NCBI GenBank assembly: GCA_008508345.1
Contig: QNGE01001217.1
Span: 1 to 64,000 of the forward strand
Reading direction: 5' to 3'
From: Paragonimus westermani
Lineage: Eukaryota; Platyhelminthes; Trematoda; Plagiorchiida; Troglotrematidae
DNA length: 64,000 bases
Positions 1 through 13,550 of the stretch are shown here, piece by piece. Numbering within the stretch: position 1 is the first letter of the stretch; every line of letters begins with the position of its first letter. The position numbers were made by a program, and so were the translations under genes. Below the pieces are notes generated by a model. It had not been told where the DNA came from. It saw only the letters and a program-made list of their open reading frames with translations, and searched no databases.

Positions 1-1200
1 AGTTTAGAATTTTGAGGACGTCGAAGGTGATCTCACTACAGTCTCTAACATTGGATCTCGCCTTTGCGAAGGTCACCGACTTTGTTTGCATTTGGTTTGC
101 CCAGCGCCAATGGGCTCGGGTGATCACGACTTTGTGTTGTTTTGGTGCTGTATTACCAGAGATAAAACCAATGTTGAACCTCGTTCTGCGAGCATCTGGA
201 AGGCAGAGTTTGGTGAGTTAGGAGCCGCCGTCGTTCGTCGACCGCGACCGATCATGGACGGAGACTCTACAGAGGCTGTCTGGCAGGAGCCTCAAAACCA
301 ATTTGTACCCACTTTTGCATCCGATATATCTCTCTTAACAGTTGGGCGGACCACGTAAAGGCCCCCATGAATTTACCAATGGGGTAGCAGGGTGATCCAA
401 AGGCAGGAGAGTGCTTGAGGGGTATATCTCGGTGCTCCCTCAATCACCACTTTGGAGGCTCAAGGATTAGTCAAGACAGTTCCAGGAAGTTTCTCAGAGC
501 CACTGGGCTACGGTGTGGAAGGGGGACTGCTGGAACTGCTTCGACTAACACAAAGCGGTTCTTCCGGTACATGAAGCACCGTGGGCGACGAAGTACTTTC
601 CTGTCCTTACCCATGGATCAAACTGGAAATCTGCTCAGTCCGACTACCATTACGTGCCCTCGTTGGGGGACCAGTATGTCAGTGTCGTTTTGCTGAAACC
701 CCAACCTGGAAACTAGAACCAAAGATTAAAGATTGCCTTCTCCTACGGGGAGTTGGTAGAAGCTAGCGGATGAAATTCGGCTTCAAAACATCTAGCGGCT
801 TCAATGCCAGCAGCTAGTGGCACCGAAACTCCAGCAAAGATTTTCACGTACTATGGATGTCTCGTGGGGCCTTCAGGACGCTGACATGCGATATGCTCTG
901 CACACTCTTTACTGCGTTTGTGATACCTCATCTCGAATGTTGCGTCCAGCTCAACTCGCCATGTTCAGTGCGTGGCAATGCTTGTGGGCTCTTGCCTAGT
1001 GCAATGTTTAAAGGACCTCTCATGTTCACAAGGACTTGACAACCAGCGCATGCTTGCCGGTTCATCGACGAACACAAGGTGATGTGTCCCTCACCTACCG
1101 TATGTCGGCCCACCATATTGATCCTGACCTACTTGAGCTGCTTATGCCAACGCCCTCTGAAGTTAAAAATGCTTCAGCCAAATCACGTGAGGGCTGAATC
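1..1200 (+). mobile_element. decayed non-LTR retrotransposon (LINE), 5' end outside window
   Basis: A frameshifted LINE relic that enters from the left edge. The order of motifs fits a CR1/Jockey-type ORF2. First comes the end of an APE endonuclease, with the catalytic Asp-His in GSGDHDFVLFWC at about 113-148. A linker with NTKRFFRYMKHRGR at 547-588 follows; it corresponds to the conserved NPKRFF segment ahead of the reverse transcriptase. The RT C-terminal thumb comes last, with FVIPHLECCVQ at about 917-949. The RT palm, including FADD, is missing between about 770 and 830, so this copy has an internal deletion besides frameshifts and stops. Reading must switch frame several times, so no intact protein is made. 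Family assignment rests on recalled motif patterns; the clade (CR1 versus Jockey) is uncertain. Confidence 0.7.
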
Positions 1201-4200
1201 TTGCGTCATTCGACACGTCAGAGATCACCGGAACACCCTATCAGAGTGTACCGTGTTTCCGCAATTCGTCAAAAATCTTTGCCTGCAATTTACCCTTTTA
1301 TCATACGTTCAGTACTCCATCCATATAGACCCATGCCATATACTAATTGTTCAACTTCCACCCCCTTGCACGCTTTCATTGATGACCCTTGCCAATGACT
1401 CCCAATCAACCTAGCCCCCTACATTTTCCCCTTCGCGTTATTCCACTTCGTTTTTCACCACGTGAATAGTAAACTAGGGGCTGCTGTGTCAGTCGCGTGG
1501 GCGTTACTGGTTGGATGGTCCCAGATTTACCTGACTGTATCCAACTCTTGTTCCAGTTTCAACGACGTTCATCCCTCGGAACAAGCACCGGAGATGTTCC
1601 CAGAGTTCCGGTCTCATCCGACTCTGGACCAGAGTCTAGCACATCGTACTACTTTAGCTAGAGAATGCAGAGGCTGTCGTCCTTTTAGTCTTTTAGTGCA
1701 AACCATTCTCTTGCCAGTTGCTTTCGTTGTACATTTACACTACATGAGTGGTTTCTGTTAAGCGTGCGGTACCTCCCACATGTGAGTCAGCCTGACTTTA
1801 TTTAGGTAAGAAACCTAGAGGCTGTCTGTCGGGCGTACGATGCTAAGCTGGATCGTATGCTCGAAAGTGGTTTGCAATATTTTCAGTTTGTTCGCCGTTA
1901 AGCAACGGGCTTTGGCGGACATCGGCAGACGTGATGACGTTGTTTTGTCAGTTTGACTGGTGGTAGTGAGGTCGGTTGCGGAAAAACGTTATGGAACTGT
2001 ATGACGTGTGAAATTTGGTAATTTGGGAATGCAGTGCGATGCACTTGACTGATTGCAGCCGTATTGGGTGAAGTCCAGAGAACTAGTGGAATCTTCTTGT
2101 GGTCGGCAATTCGATGCTGTCGTACGTAGACTAACAGATATTAATGTTCGATAAACTCTATGACAATGACTGGCATGTGAAAGTTTGCCACTGTGAGGTT
2201 CCGTAGAAAAGTGTGGCGGTGGCCTAATTTCAGTGCGCATGAACGCTGATCATTAAAAGTGATGGACTCGTAAAGCTGGCTGTGTATTCTTAAAAATTCG
2301 GTGGGAGGACTGTGACTTCCCATGGCATCGACAAGATGAAGAATTAACTAGTGACGGTCGGGAATAGAAAACAGGCTACTACGATGAAGAGCAATTTAGA
2401 TCTCCACAACACCTTGATCGGCTGGATTCTGTTATCTTTTGGAGATGAAAATGGGACTGTGGCAGAATTTAACTCAGCGGCTGATGGTGTCATTTGTGGT
2501 TTGGGTTGATATTCGCTGTAGACGCTCGTTGAGTTCGGGAATTAAAAAGGATGTTCGTGTGTTTGAACTACAAGATGAGGCAGGCGAATGTTAGTTTCGC
2601 CTGCTAGGTGCTTGAATTCGAGGTGTGAGCTTGTATACACGGTCGGTCAAGAGTGCCAGTGTTTTCGGCACTGTCGCGGGTAATTGGGAAGCCTGTTATC
2701 CGTGTCCCTCAGGTGCGGTCGGCACTGTCGACCAACTGCCACAGCGCTACTTGTGGGCTGACGCTGGAGGTGTTCTCCATATCGTTAGATAGGCGCCGGA
2801 TCCACACTTTCTTCAGTCGAACCTCTTAGAGGTGTGGGGAGCCTGCCGGTTACTAGGCGTGACGCAGGAGTTGTGAATGCTTACCTTAACTCGATTGGGC
2901 TATGCATCTGTGTGGTGCAATGACGACCAGGCTGAAAATGCACTCGATAACCAACTGGTTAAGCTGCCCGTACAGCTTAATTGGGTCTTATAACTGAAAA
3001 ATCACTTTCAACTTGTCTATGGTATGAAGTATGAGGGTGGCAACCATGTAATTGAACTTTTTCAGTTCCATGTTGGTAATTCTGGCTCCGAAAGTGGCCT
3101 CCGGTCTAGTGAATCAGCGCCGAATTTTAGTCTAATTAAAAGACGTAACAGGAACGGAACTCGTCCTGACAAGTGAAAAACTACAATAAAGAAAAGTAAA
3201 TCAATAACTGAGAAGGGAATAACTTGTCACTTGGTAAGACACCAAATCATTCGTCACCTGACACCCAGACCGAGAGTTGGCGTCGAGTCCCGTTCTACGA
3301 AAAAATAATCAGTAGTACAAGGATTTCCATTCTTGGGATCGTTGATCAGCACAGTCGTCTTCTTCAGCACTTGCCACTTTTCTCCACACCATATCTGCAG
3401 TTGAATATCAGAGGGCTCTGTAATGACGCTGACAAATACACCTTAATCTAATTAACCTCACCATCGATTGCTTTCACTAAGAAGCTTGGCGTAAATCTCT
3501 TTGATGCAAGGGCATCGCGTGCACCACTCAATATTTGTTGAACCTCTGACTCCCCAGTGGTCACTCTGAGGTAGTTTGACCTGCAGTGCTTGACAAATGC
3601 TTCTTATGTTGATAAGTCATGCAGATTTTTCCAAGTGCTAGATATTTTTGTTTCTGCTCTTCCTCATTACCACTGCAACATCGAAAGAGTTACATTACAA
3701 ACCTTTCCCTCGCTTGGTTAATCGCGTTGGGTGCCTTCCCGTTTCCGGTTTTTATCCTCTGCCCCCACACCACCTTGCTCTTACAAGTATCAATACACTG
3801 AACAAGGGCTAACTGCCTCACCTCTAGCAGTTACTTAGCCAGTGAAGCTTCCTAAACACTAAGAACCGTCCGATCATGTGTGAAACCATCCCTCAAATAT
3901 TTGTAAAAGTTGTAAGTTCTGGCTATCCCTTTCAGTAGATCTTCCATGATGACGATTCTCCCCAGAAAACTGGGAGCGCCCGGAATTCTTATTCGCTTGA
4001 CCAAGATAATATTCTTCCAGTTAATTATTTGCTGTACACATGCTTTTCATATCTTCTTGATCAACGACGGTCGAATCCATAATAGTCTGTCTGCCTGCTC
4101 CAACACAATTGACTTTTTGTTCTTTCTGACAAATTACTCAGTATTGCCATACTCTCAATGTTTTGTCTCCAAGTCCACCACAAATCAGGCAGTCGGCTGC

Positions 4201-4879
4201 TACCCGTCACATCCAACCCCTCAACAGGAACGATAGCAACCGCACCTGATGAACTACATTGGAATGGATTCGCAGGCCGTTTATGCCTTCAGACACCATA
4301 TCGAGTGCTTGACAATCCAGTTTAGGAAATCGGGACAGCGAGTGCAGCGACTTTCGCAGTCTCAATATAAGTGAAAAATACCGCCGTTTTTAAGTAAAAA
4401 CAACATTTACAATAACGGTCGCTAGCGGACCATAAGCCTGTTACATTTTGCTGGTCGGCTCATTGCTTGGCCTTGGCTTCAGAAATTCGTTTGTTTCATT
4501 TCGATACATTCAACCAAATTGTCCTAATCACCATCTTCTATAGGCAAACTGGATGTTGCAGATGATCACGCTTTTCGACTGGTTGACGTCGACCGACTGC
4601 ATTTCCACCTACAATACCCTATGTGTGAGGATTGATCGGCTAAACGTTCTCCAATCACCAAACTACCCCAGTTCAGTTTACTTACACCCATCAGTTATCA
4701 ACATGCTGCCGTACAAATTGGAGGATTTGTTATCAACTACTAGTGTGGTCCTCGGCATGGCGATTGTGTTAACAAGATAGCTTTTCTTCTGTCAAGGCTA
4801 TCGGACAATCTAAACCAATACTGACAATCGAATGTTACTGAACGTTTGTGTATGACATTTCGGTCTTGTCTAACGTAAG
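1201..4879. other. no recognisable gene
   Basis: Tail of the LINE relic, then sequence without a recognised gene. The stretch from about 1850 to 3180 is G+C-richer than its surroundings and can be read as broken frames with several stops, but no family could be named. Short open frames at 1462-1761 and 3946-4236 on the plus strand have no recognisable motif. Confidence 0.4.
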
Positions 4880-5010
4880 TTAACATAAAGTAAACTCTCA
4901 GTAGAGTGTGACCGGAGTCCAACCGGTGGCCTTGGCAGAGATATCGATTAATGACAAACTGTAACAACAGCGAAATTCGATTCTAATGTTTCTTTTCCAA
5001 ACGGTCTTGC
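4880..5010 (+). repeat. tRNA-derived SINE copy, truncated
   Basis: Shares with the 15201 and 63691 copies the order: a B-box-like GGAGTCCAACC, a TTGGCAGAGAT block, then the 3' segment TTTCTTTTCCAAACGG. The A-box half is poorly preserved. Confidence 0.55.
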
Positions 5011-5187
5011 TTAACAGCCTATGTGAGTGTGAAGGCTGCGGTTATTGAAGTATGATATCCAAATTGTAACAAATGAAATCTCCTACAGGTTTTCAGTTAA
5101 AAAAAGCTATTCGTTCAGCTTGTTCGAAATCCTCTTCAGCCAGATACTAAGGGTAGAAGCGCTGCTGCTGATTTTTAATGTCCTTCG

Positions 5188-5269
5188 CTGTGCTGAACGT
5201 TCATCACACCTCGCCTGGTGATGAAACGTTTGCAACCTAAATGCCAAGCTCGGCGAACATATCAATACC
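5188..5269 (+). repeat. partial copy of foldback/hammerhead-like repeat
   Basis: Positions 5216-5269 match the right arm of the foldback element at 15614-15667 with few changes. Just upstream, TCATCAC can pair with GTGATGA across a short loop. The following GAAACG box is intact here, whereas the 15 kb copy has TAAACG. Only one arm is present, so it is a half element or truncated relative. Confidence 0.6.
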
Positions 5270-7383
5270 AAAATCCAGCGGTGTAGAATTAATCAGTACA
5301 AGCGAAATGATGATGAATGAATAGATATTTCTAATCGCAACACCAAATGGAGCAGAACGACACAGCTTCAATAGCAGCTTGCAATATTGCAAACCGTAAC
5401 GTTGTGAATTCAAGTCTGCAGTAATTCCGGTAAACAAGATATACTGAGTAATTTAAATGTAGTGTTCGTTAGTGGTTTTGGTACTGCTAATATCGGCACG
5501 CCGTTTTAATGTCAGTCGTAGTTGGCAAAGGATTCATCTGCCGGACCTTTGTTTTGGATCCCCAAAAGAATGATTCTGATATAAGTGCAAATTTACTTCA
5601 TGTCTGTGCCGGTAAATCAAGCTTGGTGAGCTAGGTATCAGCTGCCTCACTAAGAAAATGGTTTCGTCTGAAAAACTGAAGGCGATTAAACGCGTTATTC
5701 GAGTGATGCAGAGTTCAACAAAGTGTGTAGAACTGCATACAGACTGTGCAAGGTTTCCCCGAATTGAAATCCATTCTTTCCAACACTTGACACACGTCAT
5801 TTCCGACCTCGCCAGATGGGTTGATTGCGAAGTTAGCTGATTCCATTTTCTATTTTTTTGTAGCGAACGGAGACACAAGTACTTACACATTTTCATTTAA
5901 TCAGGCATTTGATCATTAGTTGCCATCTAATTTTCTACTATGGTTAGCGAACTGTACGTTTTCTGTGACATCGTGTCGCCTGGTTTACCCAAGTTCACAG
6001 TCACTCCGGGCTCAGTCAAAATTCACTTCACAACATTCAAATTAATACATATAGAATTAGATGACCGAATCGGCCAGTGACTGCAGAATAATACGCACTT
6101 CTTCAGACTGCACGTGGTGAGTCATGTAAGTAATTCGATTGCTGGGAACGGAAATTATTGGGTCAAAATCAGTTATATGCATTCCATGATTTTTCGATTC
6201 AACACACCTGACATCACCAATCATCACTACAAGGTAATCCATCAAGAGTTATCCGGAACTGTCCACGGAAAAAACTGGGAGCAAGAGAGAGTAGTTTGAG
6301 ATTCGGAGTAAAGTTACGTTAAACTGAACATATGTTTTGGATGGTATCGAAACACAGAAGATAGCATTGTAAATAGTTTCGCGACGCCAGACTGTTTCAG
6401 TTTGTAAAACTTCTATAAATTATACGACTCGTGAGTAATAAGACGACAGTAAACATTTTGTTTTGTGATTAGTGTCCAATAATTTGCGGTAAAACTGGAG
6501 GCATTTATCGCCGGTTTTAATGGTTTGTGTGGAGAGGTATGCATATCGGAGCCATGCAGCCCTATGCAAAGCCATGTTAAAACATGGTCAACCTCACTAT
6601 CCAAGATTCTTCGGGAGATTGAGTGGACAGTGGCTCCAATGATAGTTATTACACACTGTTGTGTTAGAAATCAGCAACGTAAGCAACAAAACCAGACTCA
6701 GAGGTTAGTCCCCATTTAGACCAATCCAGTGACAGAGGATCAATTCGGCAGAACATAAACGTATGCTCCAGACATTCAAAAGCACGTATGCATACAACAA
6801 AAGTGTAGACATGACAGACTTCATTTAAGCAGTAAGGGATTTCGGTTCTTATGAATTGAACACCACATACAAGTGGTAACAGCTTTCACGTTTGCACAGA
6901 CCGTCCAAAAGAATTATTGGAAGCGAATTTCACTTTTTTAGAGTTTGTCAACAGCAGATATTTTTGTCATAACTGGCACTCAAACTCCGATCACATAGTC
7001 GTGAGATATTCGTGTCAACCACTGCTCGTTGACCTTATGTTATGCACTACCGAATTGTCATATGCAAAACCTCAGGCACATTTCTTCCTTACTGTTGCTG
7101 TGATAACTTGACCGTCTGGAGAGGGTAAACTGTAAGTGATGACCCCATGACCAGGATATCCGTCTGGGTTGAAAGCACAGAAATCATCACGTTGTCAACT
7201 TGTTACTGGTACATGGCAGGAGACTTCGGCTTATATAAGTTGTATGTCTCCAACAGTTGATCGTAAATGTCGCAGTCCTATATATTTTGCAACCTATCCA
7301 CTTTGAACAGAAGCATTCCACTCGAATTTTGCTCATTTTACAGTTTATCAGTAATGCATGTCCTTGCACACGGTATTTCGGTC
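5270..7383. other. no recognisable gene
   Basis: A+T-rich sequence. The longest open frame (5534-5896, minus, 120 codons) overlaps another frame on the plus strand and shows no domain. I see nothing that supports a gene. Confidence 0.4.
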
Positions 7384-7570
7384 ATGCCTAATGTAAGGCC
7401 AGCGGTGCAGAGCTCACCACGGTTACCTCATGAAAGCGTAGCCGGAATGCTACTCCTGGCTGTGGCATTGTTATGCACAACTGACCAGCTGTAACAAAAA
7501 CCATGCAGTCGAGACAAACTGGCAGGTATGTTTCTCTGAATGCGGACGCTGTGATCAAAATATGAATGAT
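7384..7570 (+). repeat. tRNA-derived SINE copy
   Basis: Begins GCCTAATGTAAGG like the 63691 copy. It continues with a degenerate A box, then CCTCATGAAAGCGTAGCCGG, a degenerate B box and the internal AACTGACCAGCTGTAAC block. The 3' part decays after about 7540. Confidence 0.6.
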
Positions 7571-10500
7571 GTTCATATTATGTGAAAAATTATAAATCAT
7601 TAGGTTAACATTAAGAACATTCAAGAAAATGTGTACATTGACTATTTCTCGAAAGTACACAGATCTGTTGGAACTTGTTTGGTTTTGTGTGTCCGATGTA
7701 TGGTTCGATCATTCATATCATTAATGCGCAGTATTCGGCAGTCTATCTATTTCGATGGTATCCCCGTGGATTGGTGGTCGGGCATGTCCGGCTGGCTTGC
7801 AGATCTGACCGTGTCAGATTGGTCAAAGGGAAACAATCAGACAAAAGGTAGTCGAGCTCGTTATGGTGATGTGTCCAGTGAAAACCATATTAATGGTCCA
7901 CTGTTAAATACGGTTATTTTGGTGATCATCTAAGCCTGTCAAGTGATGGTAAAGTCGAGATATATCATTCGGCAAACGAAAACTACAAAATACAATGACA
8001 CACTGTGAATAAACGTCCCGTATTGCCCTCCATTGTGCTGCTGAACGACTAACAACAAAGATTAGAACGACAGAAGTGTAAGGTAACATTTTAAACGTAA
8101 GTTCGTTGACTATTCTGTGACTGGCAGTAGTTTTGCTCCTCATAAACGTGAGAAAAACGTAACACATATTCCACTTACATCTACCAACATACCATGCCGA
8201 AGTATGAAACCGCCATAATTTAACTGATAAGTAGCATTACCTAGAATAACATCCCCATTCTTATGACACAGCTAGAAAGCACTTTTACGTGCAAACCTAA
8301 CAAGTCTGAACAGTTTCTCTAACAGTAAAAAACTATAATTACCTTCCAATTTTAATAAATCTCGCAGCCTACTGATTTTGTTGCTATCGTCTAATATGCT
8401 GTGCCTAGTGCATAGATTGTCTAAATCATGTCGACGCATTCTGTTTCCATAATTCCCCTTGGTATGCAGCCTCATTTCACGAGCACTCTTAAAATGATTC
8501 ATTCCAAAGACATACAGTTCACCATCCACAACCAAACGTCTATTACTAGGATATATATTAAGCTTACCAACTTGAAAGTCGTGGGGGTGGACCAGGTTTG
8601 CCTTTTCGATCCGATATCCAACAATACGACTATGGACGACCTATGATGATTTACATTTGTAGTCTGTGAAACTGGAGCTCGTTATCATACAAGTTGTAGA
8701 CAAAACGTTACAGCTTGGAGAGTGTCGTTCAACGTGTCGAGTGTACACATTTGGACACCACACTTCCACACGGGTAGCTTGGCGGCAGTTCCACCTCTCT
8801 GCGTTTCTTAGCACTTGCAGCTGTCTGCGAAGTGTTAATGGAAAAGCTTGTGAAACTTTCTCGTTGAAATCTGCGCAAGTCATCCAGATATTCTTCAGAC
8901 TTCAGGTATTTTACCTTGAATATTCTTCTAAAGGTGTTTTCATTGTTTACCACCATGCTGGTTCAACGTACAGAAGTGATCTACCGGTGATATGTCATTT
9001 AAGCACCATGTGATGTCAAGTTAACTGAAGTATGCCGCTTTTTATGTGTGGCTTGGAAATGTCATTTCTAACATTCTACCAAAACTTCGGGTCACATTCA
9101 TTTCATCGGTGTCTCTTAAATGTTTTTGTGCGAAAAAAACCACTCCCTTTCTGCTGGGCAATTTGCGTATGCAGTTACTTCACCTTTGAGGTGAGAGAGC
9201 ACCTTTATTGCCATTTTGCCAATAATACTGTATAAACTCCAATCCTTTTAATCACACCTCTAAAGATTTTGGACTTTGAAGATAGTCCCGTTAACCCGAC
9301 CGCCTGAATAGGCGCTATTAAAATCGTTCATTACGCGTTACTGAGTGAATTGTGCGAAATCGCCAGATGTGATTAAACATCAGAATGTGAGCAGAAAACA
9401 ATGGGAAACATAGTTTGGCTATTTTGCGGTACCTGACAGATGTTTGAGACGAGGATTTATGGTAGTTCGATCACTACAAGAGAATCCAAGGGTTTAACTG
9501 TCTGCTTTCAAAAAGGTTCCGATTGAGTTACCCATTTTCAAACGACGGTTGCCACTGATCCTAGTTCCCGTTTTTTTATTACGATATGGATAATAATATG
9601 TACAGGTGCGCCCGAAAGATGACTATCTAAATTGCCCAAATTCAAGACTTGGGCTAAGTCATTTGCTGGAATCATGACACTTTTTTGCAAGATCTCATAC
9701 AACGCTTAAAAGTGCGGGTTCATTATCAAATTCATGTATACCGTCAGACGCTCTACAATGGTATAAAATCACAGCTGCTAATGAACGGGAATTAGACCAC
9801 AACACAAAGGAATCGATAAGTTCAAACTTTTTATAACCATAGGCCCGAACGAAGATGAGCCAAGTTCATTTTCAATAAAAACTATATCGCCAACAGCCAT
9901 TCGGAATCGCGTTCAAAACTGATGTGTCAGAATCAGCGAGCATTGAAGTGTGACCAGTAATTTCACTTATTGAAACTCTTAGCGGAAGCTTGCCGACTTA
10001 AAATAAATCACGTACTGGGAAACACTTCACGAAATAAAGGACTCAGAACTATCAACAAACAATAAAATGGTGTGGAAGGGTATAGTCAAGAAGAATAAAT
10101 CAAACATACAACTTATCTGTTACCTTCCGATTTTTTGAAGCTTAGTATAGAACTAGAAGATTACGGTCTAGGCTTCATATATCTTCTCACAGTTGTAACA
10201 TTTTCCTGTATGTAAACGACAGTCATGTTTTGGGTTTGTTTCTCATGTGGCCTAATTTCCAACGGTTTTATCAGAACTAACAAAAGTGAGACAACTAACT
10301 GAATTCATACTACGAGAGCCATTGCCCCTGTAAGCGAATTCGCGTTTAAGAAAAGAATACGGATTACTCATGGAACTGGGTATAACCTCCAGAAAAGTGA
10401 TAGGTGTGTTGTTGGAACCGTTAGCATAGAGGCCTTCAGGATGTCCACAGACTTTAGAAGTATTTTGGACTGTTGACTTAGATTATAACAGAAGCTTCTA

Positions 10501-13177
10501 TTTTAGTAGTAGACAACCGGTAATGAAAGCAAGACAACTGCACAGCTGATTGTGTAAGTGATCAAAAAAACTGCATCCAGTAGTTTGTGTTCACGTTTTC
10601 GGGACTGACTCATAAATGTTCACAATTTCATTAGGTTACGAATGATGAATTTTAATTTGTTCAGAGGTTAAAGTTTTGACATGCTTAAAATTATTCTTCA
10701 CTAGCTTATTAAGAGCTGTATACGAGAACCAGATTAACGGGTCTTTGTAAATGGTTCAAATTTTTTAAAGGCCGAACTGAATGAAATAACCGTTTACTAG
10801 TCCTCATTCAAAGAATCCAGGACAATGTACCAAATCCTGGACATTAGTAAGAAAATTTTCTATAGATTAGTGACATCTAAACAGGCTTCTGAAATTCTAT
10901 ATGAAACATTTCAGCTGTATGGACTCTAAATGCATCTTGAGGAAGTGATTTCAGCACTCTGATGTACACGTCTTTAACGTGGTCTTTAGCAAACAGTTGC
11001 AGTTATCAGGAGACAGAAAGGTGTGAGAGACCTGCCGACATCCTTTAGGTGGCCCTCCAAAATGTACCAGTTGACAAGTGTGTTGAATCTCTGTGCAATG
11101 TGAACAACCGTCGAGTGGGGATAGACGGACGAACAGAACGACTGGGATAAACGAGTAATTACTCACTGGGTGCGATGAGTTACATGGTTAGAGTAAGTGA
11201 TACCAGACCTCCTGGAGTTGACGTAAATGACAGCCAGCATATGGAAAAAGCGAACGCAATTACCTGGTTACAATCAGGATTACAGATTAAACTGCACCAT
11301 TCTTGGTCACTAAGAATTTACCTGAGAAGTTCCTTGCGGGTCGACTTAACTGAGTAGTACACGTACAGCGTTGAGAATAACTGAACTGTTGTATGAATGC
11401 GTGCACATTTACCCGTTTGTGTTCTAGTCAGCGTGTGCAAATCGTTGATGTGATTAGAATCTTTCAGGATTCAGGAAGATGACAAAGGTTTGTGGGAATT
11501 GTTCTCGGCTGAGATTGCTAACAAGGCCTTATCCCCCCGAGGAAGACTACAATAGTGTTGAGCAACAAGTTCTATGTAAAAAAACGAATATACTCAAGAG
11601 GGAGTTGGTGAAATGATGTGGTGGGTATAAGTCATGTGGGGGTAGAAATATGCTCGGACATCTTTCAAAACTGCACTAACGGTGACCATTGAGTGGTGAA
11701 ACAAAACTCCACAACATGAACATCCGAAGGTTGTTGGAAAGAAAGCTGAACCGGTTAGCCGTTGTGTAACGTCAACTAGTAATTTAATATGAACTGTCAC
11801 AAATATGTAAGCATTCCACTATAACAACAAAGTTGAAGAAGAACAATTTAAGGAGACGAAGTGAATTGTGGGGTCAAATAGATTGAGGGCGTTCGCTTTC
11901 CCATAGACTCTTCGGTTATCCCCATCCCAGAGGAGGTTTTCTCGTGGCAGAAATCCACAGCAGTGTGCATTATATGCTATATAGTAATAATCAGGGCGCT
12001 GCCCAACCACTGTAACTACTTCTGTGAGTTCAACTCAGACCGAGGTCAGGATAGTACTGTCGTCGACTGGATAATCACTGTCTCCTCTCGAGGCGATCTG
12101 TAGATTAAGCACAGGCTAATGTGACTGAGCGTTTGTATATGATAGTTTTGTTGTGCCTAAGGTTGAGATTTAAGGATGACTGATGGAATGGAGGAAGTTT
12201 GACAGTCCAAATGAATAGATTAAGTTTGACTAGTATGCATTCCAAGAAGATGAGCAAGTTAACGTTCAGTCGTCTTTCGTAAGCAGTTTAGGAAACAGAC
12301 GTGTGTCAGGGCTGTTGAATACATTACAGAAAACTGGGTTCTATTTCTGTTGGTTAAGGATACCGTTTTCATATCAACTTAGCAAGTTGGAGTGTCAGTT
12401 GTAAAACATAGTGAAAAGTAGGTCGTGTAGAATTACCGTCTGGTTCAATTCTGAAGACACACGTCTTCCAACATCTAACATTTAACTGTAGCCAAGTCAG
12501 GAAGTTACTCTGTACACCTATGAAAGTGAATACTCAACATTTCTTTAATCCCGTCTTTAGCGCATACAGTTATTACAATCTTGTAAACTGTTTTACACTT
12601 AATTCTTTTGCAAAACTTTCTGGCCTAATAAAAAGAAACAGCGAGTAGTAAATGAATAGCTAGATGACAGTGTGCACGGGTATGGACTGACAGATGTTTG
12701 AAACGGGACTCAGTTGTGGAACTGTAGGTAATTTGGAAACACCGGGATGGAAAATTTGATCAAGCTGAAGCACACAAATGGATTAAAACGATTTATACGT
12801 GTTAAACTGTTGAAGCACTATAGACTCAAGAGAAAATGCTGTGAGCAGTGTTACTACCGCTAGACAAGTGCCTGACGGAACTGGAAAGAAGTTTTTAAAA
12901 AAAGTTGGTCCAAATTCCAGGACAAATATTCGAGGGACAGAATAACCAACGGGAAGTTCGCGTACTTTTAATTAACGGTGGACAAGAATATGGGGAATAT
13001 GAACAATTTTTTAGGAACAAAAGATGGTTTCTGGCTGTAATACAAAGAAAGATTTTCAAAGTGTACTGATCACGTCAGCTTGTGGTTGACGGTAACACCG
13101 GTATGTTGGGACCTAGGAAGAACCTGTTTTTCAACCTACACCTGTGGAAAACCATCAAAATACCGCCGGGCTGTAGA
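7571..13177. other. no recognisable gene
   Basis: About 5.6 kb without a gene I can support. From 9240 to 10950 there is no open frame of 60 codons on either strand. The short frames at 8272-9235 overlap on both strands and lack motifs. Confidence 0.45.
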
Positions 13178-13550
13178 TTATTTTAGGAAAGGAAAATAAA
13201 ACATTGATACATTTGGACGAGTTGAGTGTGCACTGTACCAACTAGTGGATTCAATAAGAGTATTTTGTAGGGCGAAGGAAGAGGATATCAGCAAATGTTG
13301 GAAGCCCAAGACCACATCATCCGCAAACTTCAACAATAGGGGGTTCTTAAGAGTCGGCATGTACAAGAGGAATAGGAAGGTGGCGGAAAAGTTTGGTAAC
13401 TTGGAGAATACAGGTAGGCTTGTCGAGTGGGGTAGATCTCGGATCATCCAACCATGCAAACGGGGAACGGTTGGAAAACCAACCTCCCAAGGAAATCACG
13501 AAAAATAGTCGAATGCCGATCTCCTGAAGAAAGAAAATGGTATTTCCCAA
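13178..13550 (-). mobile_element. reverse transcriptase fragment of a LINE
   Basis: On the minus strand an open frame reads FLFLLYM, about ten residues, then LLLKFADDVVLGF. This is the RT motif B-to-C arrangement, with the FADD catalytic box at 13327-13316. The following SFALQNTLIESTSWYSAH segment matches the usual helix after the catalytic box in CR1/R1-like elements. Upstream the frame shifts once: 13460-13550 reads as NRSPFAW-like RT sequence in another frame. The fragment is about 370 bp, broken at both ends and not functional. Which LINE clade it came from is uncertain. Confidence 0.6.

Noticed and set aside
1850..3180. Protein-like reading through several stops in a G+C-richer stretch
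   Set aside because: The number of stops is not clearly below chance for the length and no family motif could be named.
8010..8070. Possible SINE A-box trace on the minus strand
   Set aside because: Similarity is limited to about 20 bases with no B box following.
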